Source of the DNA: Candidatus Gastranaerophilales bacterium
Lineage (GTDB): Bacteria > Cyanobacteriota > Vampirovibrionia > Gastranaerophilales > Gastranaerophilaceae
Assembly (NCBI GenBank): GCA_944323685.1
Contig: CALUTJ010000006.1
Coordinates: 1 to 64,000, forward strand
Length of the DNA: 64,000 bases
Direction of reading: 5' to 3'
Position 1 is the stretch's first letter, and each line of letters starts with the position of its first letter. The position numbers and the translations under genes were made by a program. The notes beneath the pieces are model-generated. The model had not been told where the DNA came from. It was given only the letters and a program-made list of their open reading frames with translations, and made no database searches. This document shows positions 17,423 to 25,191 of the stretch, piece after piece.

Positions 17423-18088
17423 CTATACTTTTTGAATCTGTTTATATTCAAGCTCAACTGGAGTTTCACGTCCGAAGATTGAAACTGTAGCTCTGAGTTT
17501 TGATTTGTCAGGATATACTTCAGTAATATCACCGATAAAGTCAGCAAACGGTCCTGAAATGATTCTGACCTTGTCACCGACTTTAACGTCAAGCTCAATT
17601 TTGGTTGTTTGAGTTTGTACTCTGTGGATGATTTTTTTGATTTCGGAATCTTTAGCCGGAATCGGTTTTTTAGAGGTACCAACAAATTTTGTAACACCGG
17701 CTGTGTGTCTTACAACGTACCAGCTGTCATCATCCATAATCATTTCAACAAGAACATAACCGGGGAAGATTTTTTCCTCTCTGTCCTGTTTTTTACCGTC
17801 TTTGACTTTTGTTATGGTTTTTTGAGGAACTTCAACACGGAAGATTTTGTCACCCATATTCATATATTCAATACGTTTTTCAAGGTTGACTTTAACCTTG
17901 TTTTCATAACCTGAATAAGTATGAACAATATACCACTTTTTCTGCGGTTCTTTGCTGTGAGAAGCTTGCAGGTCAGATTTCAATTTTTCTTCTTTTTCCT
18001 CAATGATTTGATGTTTTTCGTTTTCAAAAACTTCAATATCATTTTGCTGCTCATTAACTTCCAATTGTTCGTCGTCTTTTTTTGCCAT
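17423..18088 (-). CDS. nusG: transcription termination/antitermination factor NusG
   Basis: 221-aa elongation factor linking RNA polymerase to Rho and the ribosome. The NGN domain starts near residue 51 (KKWYIVHTYSGYENKVK), with FPGYVLVEM and the VRHTAGVTKFVG segment; the KOW domain near the C-terminus reads VGDKVRIISGPFADFIGDI. The first ~50 residues form an acidic, Gln/Glu/Lys-rich extension absent from E. coli NusG. Follows secE by 50 nt; a 186-nt gap with a leader separates it from rplK. Confidence 0.97.
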   Translation of the reverse strand: MAKKDDEQLEVNEQQNDIEVFENEKHQIIEEKEEKLKSDLQASHSKEPQKKWYIVHTYSGYENKVKVNLEKRIEYMNMGDKIFRVEVPQKTITKVKDGKKQDREEKIFPGYVLVEMIMDDDSWYVVRHTAGVTKFVGTSKKPIPAKDSEIKKIIHRVQTQTTKIELDVKVGDKVRIISGPFADFIGDITEVYPDKSKLRATVSIFGRETPVELEYKQIQKV

Positions 18089-18138
18089 TATATTAATTCC
18101 TGTAATTATTATAATTAAACTGATTGTTTGTAGGTAAT

Positions 18139-18360
18139 TTAAGGTATCAAGCCCAAACCTTTAAAAAGTGCATTGAAAATAGTATCAACAGCAAGTACAC
18201 CTACTGTAAATACAGCCGTAATGATTATTACGAGTATTGTTTCGCGGATGATATCCTGCTTGCCGGGCCAGGTGATTTTGCCCCACTCAAGTTTTACACT
18301 TTTAAAGTAAGCCACCATAGCTTCTTTAAAATCAATATTTTCTTTAGTTTGGTTAGCCAT
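18139..18360 (-). CDS. secE: preprotein translocase subunit SecE
   Basis: 73-aa inner-membrane protein of the SecYEG channel. It has the minimal SecE form: an N-terminal amphipathic region (YFKSVKLEWGKITWPGKQD, matching the conserved 'E..KV.WP....' motif) and one transmembrane helix (TILVIIITAVFTVGVLAVD). Located between tRNA-Trp and nusG, the conserved arrangement. Confidence 0.95.
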   Translation of the reverse strand: MANQTKENIDFKEAMVAYFKSVKLEWGKITWPGKQDIIRETILVIIITAVFTVGVLAVDTIFNALFKGLGLIP

Positions 18361-18385
18361 TAAATTTCCTCTTTTTAATTTAAAT

Positions 18386-18458
18386 CGCGCCCTGAAGGAC
18401 TCGAACCCTCGACATCCGGTTTTGGAGACCGACGTTCTACCAACTGAACTAAGGACGC
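18386..18458 (-). tRNA. tRNA-Trp (CCA anticodon)
   Basis: 73 nt. Minus strand: acceptor GCGTCCT pairs with AGGGCGC (one G-U), D arm TTAGTTCAGTTGGTAGAAC, anticodon loop CTCCAAA with anticodon CCA, T arm with GGTTCGAGTCC, discriminator G as expected for tRNA-Trp. The 3' CCA is not encoded. Lies between rpmG and secE, a conserved position. Confidence 0.97.
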
Positions 18459-18486
18459 TCTTTAAATTTAAACAGTCTTAGTAAAG

Positions 18487-18654
18487 TTATTTTGTTTCTT
18501 TATGAACGGTGTGTTTATTGCATCTCGGGCAATGTTTTTTGAGTTCCATTCTTTCTTTGTTAGTTTTTTTGTTTTTGGTAGTTGTGTAGTTTCTTTCTTT
18601 ACATTCTTCACAAGCGAGAACTACCATTTTATCGTTTTTACCTTTAATTCCCAT
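18487..18654 (-). CDS. rpmG: 50S ribosomal protein L33
   Basis: 55-aa zinc-type L33. The sequence begins [18 protein letters not shown] and has C-E-E-C and C-P-R-C zinc knuckles separated by the [10 protein letters not shown] basic stretch. It is the first gene of the rpmG-tRNA-Trp-secE-nusG-rplK-rplA run, a well-conserved order. GAAGGT lies upstream of the ATG. Confidence 0.95.
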   Translation of the reverse strand: MGIKGKNDKMVVLACEECKERNYTTTKNKKTNKERMELKKHCPRCNKHTVHKETK

Positions 18655-18894
18655 TGTGTGTACCTTCTTTTATTCCTATCTTGTTAAATTCTTTTCAAGC
18701 AAGATTTATAGAATGCGTCTTTTTCCTCATTCTATTAAATCCCGTGTATTTAGCTGTAATAATATCTTACTATAAACAAAAAATATGCAAAGCATTTATT
18801 TAATAAAACTTATTATATATGCAATAAATGCGACAGTGCAGCCGGTCGTTTCAATTTAATACATCCGGCAAAGCATAATAACAGACGGTTTTAA

Positions 18895-19164
18895 CTACGC
18901 TAGTTTATCAAATTTTAAACCTGACATATTTAAAACTGATTCAAATTCTTCATCATTTTTGTCTTTTACATCGAATACATAATTACTTCTGTTTAAGCCT
19001 TCATTATGATAAAGGTTGTCAAACATTTCTTCCATGTTTTTGCAAGAAGCTGTAGCATAACCGAGAGCAACCATGTGGTCAGGGTTTTGCATATCAATAT
19101 CTTTGCCTTTTATCATATATCTGCTTTTAAAAGAAACAGAAGGTTGATTAAAATTAACTGTCAT
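18895..19164 (-). CDS. small FKG-type hypothetical protein
   Basis: 89-aa protein with the motif VSFKS at residues 10-14, right after a short M-T-V-N-F-N-Q-P start. The remainder is acidic and probably helical (CKNMEEMFDNLYHNEG, DKNDEEFESVLNMSG). AAAGGAG ribosome-binding site. No domain recognised. Lone gene between the ribosomal block and ald. Confidence 0.7.
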   Translation of the reverse strand: MTVNFNQPSVSFKSRYMIKGKDIDMQNPDHMVALGYATASCKNMEEMFDNLYHNEGLNRSNYVFDVKDKNDEEFESVLNMSGLKFDKLA

Positions 19165-19256
19165 TTCATATACTCCTTTAGAATTTTGTATACAGAGTTA
19201 ATGTCAGTGACAATTTATTTTTGCCGTTTAAAATTTGTTTATTTTACAAAAGTTAA

Positions 19257-20378
19257 TTAAAAACCTATTAACATTGATAATTCCGAGTGCGGTTTACCGA
19301 GAGTTTTTGCTACGTCAGCATTTGTAAGTTTTCCCTGGAAGGTATTTACACCTTTATACAGCTCGGGGGTTGATTTTACAGCGGCAATAAATCCTTTATT
19401 AACAAGCTTTTGTATGTATGGCATTGTATAGTTATTCAATGAGATTGTAGCGGTTCTTGCAACGCAGCTGGGAATGTTCGGTACAGCATAATGAATAACT
19501 CCGTATTTTTCAAAAACCGGATTATCCAGAGATGTAGGTTCGTCAATAGTTTCAAAAATTCCGCCCTCATCAATTGAAACATCAACAATAACAGAGCCTT
19601 TTTTCATTGATTGAACCATATAATCTTTTACAATAACAGGTGTCTTTTTAGAAGGTGTAAGCACTGCGCCTATTACAATATCAGCATGTTTTATGAATTT
19701 TTCTACGTTGTAATCATTACATATAACAGTACAGATTTTTCCGTTAAATTCTCTGTCAATTTCTCTTAACTTGTTAGGGCATATATCGGCAACAACAACG
19801 TTAGCCCCGAGACCGGAAGCGACTCTTGCCGCACTTGTCCCGACAACGCCTGCGCCTATTATAAATACACTCGCAGGATACACCCCTGGCACTCCGCCCA
19901 ACAGTTTTCCGACGCCGCCAAAATCACAACCCAAATACCTTCCGCCTATGTGAACAGACATTTTTCCTGCCAATTCACTCATCGGAGAAAGCACGGGAAG
20001 AGAGCCGTCTTCTTTTTCTATTGTTTCATAAGCTATTGCTGTAATTTTCTTTTTTAAAAGGACATCAACAAGCTCCGGTTCAACAGCAAGGTGGAAATAG
20101 GTAATAACAGTCTGACCGTTTTTGAGCATGTCATATTCATTTTTTTGCAGTTCTTTTACCTTAACGACAATTTCTGCTTTATCGTATACCTCCTGTGCCG
20201 AGTCAACGACTTTTGCACCGTTTTGCTCATACATTTCATCGCTGAAACCTATTTTTTCACCAGCACCTTTTTCAACGTACACCGTATTGCCGTCTTCGCA
20301 AAGCGTTTTTACGGACGATGGTATCAATGACACGCGGTTTTCACAGTTTTTTACTTCTTTTGGCACACCTATAATCAT
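19257..20378 (-). CDS. ald: alanine dehydrogenase
   Basis: 373-aa NAD-dependent enzyme interconverting L-alanine and pyruvate plus ammonia. The N-terminus MIIGVPKEVKNCENRVSL is diagnostic, Y-F-H-L-A and MSELAGKMSVHIGGRYL follow, and the Rossmann motif is VFIIGAGVVGTSAARVA with the catalytic-type Asp later in VIVDVSIDEGG. Full length. A good GGAGGT ribosome-binding site sits before the ATG. Downstream of pyrF by 21 nt, so probably co-transcribed. It may supply pyruvate and ammonium from alanine. Confidence 0.96.
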   Translation of the reverse strand: MIIGVPKEVKNCENRVSLIPSSVKTLCEDGNTVYVEKGAGEKIGFSDEMYEQNGAKVVDSAQEVYDKAEIVVKVKELQKNEYDMLKNGQTVITYFHLAVEPELVDVLLKKKITAIAYETIEKEDGSLPVLSPMSELAGKMSVHIGGRYLGCDFGGVGKLLGGVPGVYPASVFIIGAGVVGTSAARVASGLGANVVVADICPNKLREIDREFNGKICTVICNDYNVEKFIKHADIVIGAVLTPSKKTPVIVKDYMVQSMKKGSVIVDVSIDEGGIFETIDEPTSLDNPVFEKYGVIHYAVPNIPSCVARTATISLNNYTMPYIQKLVNKGFIAAVKSTPELYKGVNTFQGKLTNADVAKTLGKPHSELSMLIGF

Positions 20379-20399
20379 TAATACCTCCAGTCAAAATTG

Positions 20400-21158
20400 T
20401 TATACTTCTATTATTTTAGATGCTTCTTCTATTTCGTCAATAATTAAATTAGCGGCAGCAATCGGGTCATCCGCGGCGGTAATTGGACGGCCGACAACCA
20501 TATAATCTACCCCCGAGCGTATTGCGTCAGCAGGTGTGACAACACGTATCTGGTCATTAACAACAGACCAGGTCGGGCGTATTGCCGGACAAAGGATTAT
20601 AAATTCATCAGAAAACTCTTTTCTTATTTTTTTTGCTTCGGATGCACTTGCAATTACGCCGTCGATTTTTGATTCCTGAGCCAGATATGTAAGATGAGAT
20701 ACATACTCATCAATATTCATTTTTACGTTTAATTCTTCAGTCAGAGTTCTTTGTCCGAAACTTGATAACAAAGTAACCCCCAGTATTGTAGGAGTAGGCT
20801 GGTTGAATTTTTTTGCGGTTTCTCTGGCAACTTTTGCTGTAGTCTTAAGCATTTTTGAACCGCCGGCAAGATGTGCACTGAAAGTTGTTATCCCTCTTTT
20901 TACAAGAGTTGACGCTGCTTTAGCCACAGTAGAAGGGATATCATGAAATTTTGCGTCAAAGTACACGTTAGCGCCGTTGTTTTTAATCAAATCAATTGCA
21001 TCATATCCGCAGGCCAAAAATAACTGCGGCCCGACTTTAAAACAGCCGACATAATCCTTTAAAAGTTTTACAAGTCTTTCAACCTCTTCAAGAGAATCAG
21101 TATCCAAAGCAAGAACTATTCTGTCTTTAGCCGATAAATTTTTGTTATTAAAACCCAT
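20400..21158 (-). CDS. pyrF: orotidine 5'-phosphate decarboxylase
   Basis: Last step of UMP synthesis. 252 aa from the start chosen here (MGFNNKNLSAKDRIVLALD), preceded by GGATCGGGT; a longer frame to 21200 adds 14 hydrophobic residues that are not family-like. The catalytic D-x-K-x-x-D motif is Y-F-D-A-K-F-H-D-I-P. The phosphate-binding end reads VVTPADAIRSGVDYMVVGRPI. Located between apt and ald in a nucleotide/amino acid run. Confidence 0.95.
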   Translation of the reverse strand: MGFNNKNLSAKDRIVLALDTDSLEEVERLVKLLKDYVGCFKVGPQLFLACGYDAIDLIKNNGANVYFDAKFHDIPSTVAKAASTLVKRGITTFSAHLAGGSKMLKTTAKVARETAKKFNQPTPTILGVTLLSSFGQRTLTEELNVKMNIDEYVSHLTYLAQESKIDGVIASASEAKKIRKEFSDEFIILCPAIRPTWSVVNDQIRVVTPADAIRSGVDYMVVGRPITAADDPIAAANLIIDEIEEASKIIEV

Positions 21159-21285
21159 ACCCGATCCAATAAAAATACTATAGCTCTTCAAATATATCAC
21201 TATAATTAGCCGAGTGCAAGTATATAACCCTACAGGCTAAAATTATTCAGCGAAAATATTGTTTTAGAGGATAAAAGCTGTCTTT

Positions 21286-21813
21286 TTACTCACCCTCATA
21301 CTGAACCATAGAAAATACATCAATATCTTTTAATTTTTCTCTGCCTTTTAAATCGGTCAATTCAATGATAAAAGCAGCGCCAACAACATTTGCGCCCACT
21401 TTTTTAAGCAGTTTTGCCGCCGCATCGACTGTACCGCCGGTAGCAAGAAGATCATCAACGATAAGAACTTTTTTGCCGGCTTCGACAGCATCAGCGTGCA
21501 TTTCTATTTTATCCGTGCCGTATTCAAGTTCATATTCTTGAGAAATCGTTTCTGCCGGAAGTTTTCCGGGTTTTCTTATTACAACAAATCCTGCCCCCAG
21601 TTTGTAAGCAAGAGCAGCACCGAAGATGAAGCCGCGTGATTCAATGCCTGCAACATAGTCAATTCTTTCATCTTTATATCTATCCGTCAGGTAATCTATC
21701 ATATATCTCATGGCCTGAGGGTCTTTTACTGCCGTTGTTATATCACGAAAAATTATCCCCTTTTTAGGAAAATCATTGATAGCTCTAATCTTTGATTGAA
21801 CGTACTCTTGCAT
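21286..21813 (-). CDS. apt: adenine phosphoribosyltransferase
   Basis: 175-aa purine salvage enzyme that makes AMP from adenine and PRPP. The PRPP-binding motif is VLIVDDLLATGGT, the N-terminal FPKKGIIFRDIT and the ESRGFIFGAALAYKLG segment are typical. Full length. It may recycle adenine released by the MTA phosphorylase encoded near 61 kb. Gap of 44 nt to metY upstream. Confidence 0.96.
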   Translation of the reverse strand: MQEYVQSKIRAINDFPKKGIIFRDITTAVKDPQAMRYMIDYLTDRYKDERIDYVAGIESRGFIFGAALAYKLGAGFVVIRKPGKLPAETISQEYELEYGTDKIEMHADAVEAGKKVLIVDDLLATGGTVDAAAKLLKKVGANVVGAAFIIELTDLKGREKLKDIDVFSMVQYEGE

Positions 21814-21857
21814 TTTTCAAACTTCCTTTTCTATGATTATAAAATATTTTACGAATA

Positions 21858-23132
21858 TCAGGGCAAAGCCTGTTCGATATCTTCAATTATATCAGCAACA
21901 TCCTCAAGACCAACAGACAATCTCATAAAATCATCCGAAATGCCGCAGGCCTTTAACTGCTCATCATTAAGCTGTCTGTGTGTGGTGAGGCACGGGTATG
22001 TGATTATAGAACGTGAATCGCCTATGTTTGTTGCATGTATAAGCAGTTTAACGTGTTCGATAAAGTATCTGCCTGCTTCTCTGCCTGACATGTTTTCACC
22101 TTTTATACCAAAGCTTATTATCGAGGACGCGCCTTTTGGCATGTATTTTTTTACAAGCGGATAATATTCATTGTCCTCAAGACCGGGGTAATTAACCCAA
22201 GAGATTTTTTTGTGGTTTTTGAGATATCTTGCAACACAAAGCGCTGTATCGCTGACTCTTTGCATTCTTAACGGCAGTGTTTCCAGTCCCAAAAGCGTAA
22301 GATAAGAGTTAAACGGACTTATGCAGCAGCCGTAATCTCTTAATAGTTGTCCTCTTGCTTTTACTATATAAGCACTTGAACCAAAAGCTTTTGTGTAGCT
22401 TAACCCGTGGTAGCTTTCGTCAGGCTCAACAAGTTCACTGAATTTATCTGATTGAGTCCAGTCAAATTTGCCGGAATCCACAATAACCCCGCCCATAGAG
22501 TTGCCATGCCCTGAAATATATTTTGTCAGCGAATGAACAACAATATCAGCGCCCCATTTTATCGGGTTGCAAAGGTAAGGTGATGCTACAGTGTTGTCAA
22601 TGATTAGGGGGATTTTATGGTTGTGTGCCACACGTGCAATCGGTTCTATATCTGCAACATTAAGTTTCGGGTTGCCTATCATTTCTATAAACACACATTT
22701 TGTTCTGTCGGTTATAAGCTGTTCATAGTCCTGAGCTGATTCTCCCCGTACAAAGCGCGTGTTTATACCTAGCTTGCGAAGTGTTGTGTTCAAGAGGTTA
22801 AAAGTACCTCCGTACAAGGTTGAAGAAGCAACAACTTCATCACCTGCTTTTGCTATATTGAGCACGGCTATTGCTGATGCGGACTGTCCGGAAGAAAAAG
22901 CAAGAGCACCGACTCCGCCTTCCAAAGCAGCAATTCTTTCTTCCAGAACCTGTGTCGTCGGGTTAGATATTCTCGTGTAAATATCGCCTTGAGTTTTTAA
23001 ATCGAACAAATCAGCCGCATATTGCACATTGTCAAAATCAAAAGCAGTTGTCTGGTATATAGGCACAGGTATACAGTGTCTGTTATTGCCTGCATTGTGT
23101 GCATATTGGACGGCTATTGTATCAAATTTCAT
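21858..23132 (-). CDS. metY: O-acetylhomoserine sulfhydrylase / Cys-Met metabolism PLP enzyme
   Basis: 424-aa PLP enzyme of the cystathionine gamma-synthase fold. The PLP-binding Lys lies in VHSLTKYISGHGNSMGG, and the N-terminal Y-Q-T-T-A-F-D-F and R-I-S-N-P-T-T-Q motifs are present. The length and internal sequence (LLGLETLPLRMQRVSDTA, VNYPGLEDNEYYPL) fit the MetY group, which makes homocysteine directly from O-acetylhomoserine and sulfide, better than the ~380-aa MetB/MetC groups. No SAM riboswitch is visible in the 32-nt upstream gap. Confidence 0.9.
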   Translation of the reverse strand: MKFDTIAVQYAHNAGNNRHCIPVPIYQTTAFDFDNVQYAADLFDLKTQGDIYTRISNPTTQVLEERIAALEGGVGALAFSSGQSASAIAVLNIAKAGDEVVASSTLYGGTFNLLNTTLRKLGINTRFVRGESAQDYEQLITDRTKCVFIEMIGNPKLNVADIEPIARVAHNHKIPLIIDNTVASPYLCNPIKWGADIVVHSLTKYISGHGNSMGGVIVDSGKFDWTQSDKFSELVEPDESYHGLSYTKAFGSSAYIVKARGQLLRDYGCCISPFNSYLTLLGLETLPLRMQRVSDTALCVARYLKNHKKISWVNYPGLEDNEYYPLVKKYMPKGASSIISFGIKGENMSGREAGRYFIEHVKLLIHATNIGDSRSIITYPCLTTHRQLNDEQLKACGISDDFMRLSVGLEDVADIIEDIEQALP

Positions 23133-23164
23133 ATTTTATCTCCGCTCAAAGTGTATAAAATGCG

Positions 23165-23584
23165 TTAAATCTGGCCTCTGAGATTTTCTTTTATAATATC
23201 CGACACCCACGGTACGTAACTGTCTTTGCCGCAAATCGCACTGATTGCAAGGTAAAGTATAAAGACAGTGTAAAACAGTGTCACAATTGAAAATCCTAAA
23301 ATTAAAGGCGTATTAAGCAAAAATGTTATCATACCCAGTATATTTTTCAGTATCGGAATATAACTTAAAATATTCATTGCATAACCAAGCCCTGACAGAA
23401 TAAGCCAGAGTGCAAAGGCGATGAAAAAAGACTGGAATATATGATACTTAAAAAAAGGTCTTAAATCTTTTTTCATTAAATAAGCTATGATAAAAAACGC
23501 CAGTCCGATAAGCGGCATTACATACGACGCCGCAGAAATTATCCGTTCAATAACAGAAGGTGATGTATGTCTTGCGTATGACAT
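23165..23584 (-). CDS. small polytopic membrane protein, Tic20/DUF4870-like
   Basis: 139-aa protein with about four hydrophobic segments: VMPLIGLAFFIIAYLM, FFIAFALWLILSGLGYAM, the region around ILGMITFLLNTPLILGFS, and LFYTVFILYLAISAICG. The opening E-R-I-I-S-A-A-S-Y-V-M-P-L and the PFFKYHIFQSFFIAF stretch resemble the 'F.r.n..Qa' region of Tic20 and DUF4870 proteins. Function in bacteria is poorly defined. It sits in a tight run between the TPR gene (27 nt) and metY (32 nt). Confidence 0.6.
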   Translation of the reverse strand: MSYARHTSPSVIERIISAASYVMPLIGLAFFIIAYLMKKDLRPFFKYHIFQSFFIAFALWLILSGLGYAMNILSYIPILKNILGMITFLLNTPLILGFSIVTLFYTVFILYLAISAICGKDSYVPWVSDIIKENLRGQI

Positions 23585-23611
23585 TGATTTCTCCCCGAAA
23601 GAGGCTGATGC

Positions 23612-24703
23612 TTAAGCGATTACGCTATTATCCTGCTCTTTTCTTTTTATGTATTCCTGTAATATTTCTATATAGACGAGTTTATTTTCTATTGATTTGT
23701 CGTCATATTGTAAGGCTTTTCTGTACGTATAAACTGCATTGGGCAAATCTTGTGCCATAAAATACGTGTTGCCGATAAAAGAGTATATCTTTGCATCATT
23801 AGGACATATTGCAGATGCCTTTTGATAACAGTCTATAGCCTCTTGATACATTTTTCTGTCTACGTAAATATTACCCAAAAGTATGTAAGCGTTGGGCATT
23901 TGCGGGGCTACAGCTATTGCTTCTTTGTATTTGCTGATTGCCATATCAATTCTGTTTGCATCTGAATAAGAAATAGCATGGCAAACGTACACCTGATATG
24001 CTTTAGCATCTATTGCGTAGCATTTGTCAAAGTATTTATCCGCGTTTGAAAAATCTTTTAATGAGGCATAGCAATTAGCAATACAAATAGTGGCCTTAAG
24101 GTTTGCCGGCTCAATATCAACGGCATGCTTTAATGATTTTATTGCCTCTTTGTACATATGCATCGACATTTGTGCACTTGCTTTATTTATGTAAGTTTCC
24201 GGATCATTCGGGTCGGATTTGATTGCCTTGTCATAATACACAATTGCTGTCAGGTAATCTTTTTTATCCTGAAACAACAAACCGATTGCATTGAACAGAG
24301 GCGCATTATTAGGCTCTAACTCAAGAGCTTTTTCATAATTTTTCATGGCCGGTTCAAATTGTCCGAGCTCTGCATATGCGTTGCCGAGATTCATATAGAT
24401 AGAAAAGCTTTTAGATTCTATCTCAGCAGCTCTTGAATAGTAGTTGATGGATTTATTTATATCCCTGAAATAAAAATGCAAGCTGCCAGCATTTATAAGC
24501 GCCTGCGAATTAAGAGGATTCACGTTGAGCAAGGACTCATAAACGCCTAGCGCGTTTTGATAATCGTTTTCTGCAATATAAATTTTGCCCAGTTCTATAT
24601 AGTTATTTTCGTCAGACGGATTTTGGGTTATTTTTTCCGTTAATTCATCTTTAATATCTTTGTTATTGTTGTTTTTAATATCCATAATACTACCAATATT
24701 CAT
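23612..24703 (-). CDS. TPR-repeat protein
   Basis: 363-aa protein made of about nine consecutive 34-residue tetratricopeptide repeats from residue ~28 on (for example YIELGKIYIAENDYQNALG, INAGSLHFYFRDINKSIN, and AYAELGQFEPAMKNYEKAL). The first ~25 residues are polar and Asn/Lys-rich, with no signal peptide or membrane segment, so it is probably cytosolic. TPR arrays are protein-interaction scaffolds and the partner is unknown. First gene of the run towards ald. Confidence 0.85.
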   Translation of the reverse strand: MNIGSIMDIKNNNNKDIKDELTEKITQNPSDENNYIELGKIYIAENDYQNALGVYESLLNVNPLNSQALINAGSLHFYFRDINKSINYYSRAAEIESKSFSIYMNLGNAYAELGQFEPAMKNYEKALELEPNNAPLFNAIGLLFQDKKDYLTAIVYYDKAIKSDPNDPETYINKASAQMSMHMYKEAIKSLKHAVDIEPANLKATICIANCYASLKDFSNADKYFDKCYAIDAKAYQVYVCHAISYSDANRIDMAISKYKEAIAVAPQMPNAYILLGNIYVDRKMYQEAIDCYQKASAICPNDAKIYSFIGNTYFMAQDLPNAVYTYRKALQYDDKSIENKLVYIEILQEYIKRKEQDNSVIA

Positions 24704-25191
24704 TTTATTTTTAATACTGAAATATTTTACTACAATATTTAAAAAAGTGGAATTATCTTTACTTTTATAGACTGTATCATTTGATTTAATACATAAGTCA
24801 AGCTTTACCTTTGATTTTGCATCATAAAAGCGTCAGCGTGTAAAAAAAGCACATTTTTATTGTTTATTTAATCGTGAATAAATTCACGGTTTTATTGTTA
24901 TTCGTGATTTATTGTTCAAAATACACTTATTAGATATCAAATGATATATTTTGTATAAGTTTTTTGCTATATGTTTGTCAAATAAAAAAAAGCCACTCGA
25001 TTGAGTGGTTTGTTTTCTGCATCCTAATGGTCTCTTTTGTGTTTATTATTTAGGAGTTTATATGTGTTCGGGGTTATTAATTAAATTAAGATGTTATTTA
25101 GTGTTTCGACTACACTTAAACCTTACATATTTATTTTTACATAACAAGATTTAATGTCAAGTGTTTTGATTAAAAATTTTTTAAAATGTTT
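24704..25191. other. 488-nt intergenic region
   Basis: AT-rich. It holds a 16-bp perfect palindrome CGTGAATAAATTCACG near 24892 with a nearby half-site (TTCGTGATTTA), a terminator (24988-25012), and a weak 30-codon frame at 25062-25154 on the plus strand with a TAGGAG upstream. No gene is firmly supported. Confidence 0.5.
24988..25012 (-). terminator. terminator downstream of the B12-type radical SAM gene
   Basis: Minus strand reads CCACTC-AATC-GAGTGG followed by CTTTTTTTT. Lies about 180 nt past the stop at 25192. Confidence 0.7.

Noticed and set aside
23133-23164. SAM riboswitch before metY
   Set aside because: Only 32 nt separate metY from the upstream gene, too little for an aptamer.
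25062-25154. 30-codon frame (MCSGLLIKLRCYLV...) with TAGGAG upstream
   Set aside because: Too short, sits in AT-rich DNA between a terminator and a convergent gene, and has no supporting pattern beyond the ribosome-binding site.
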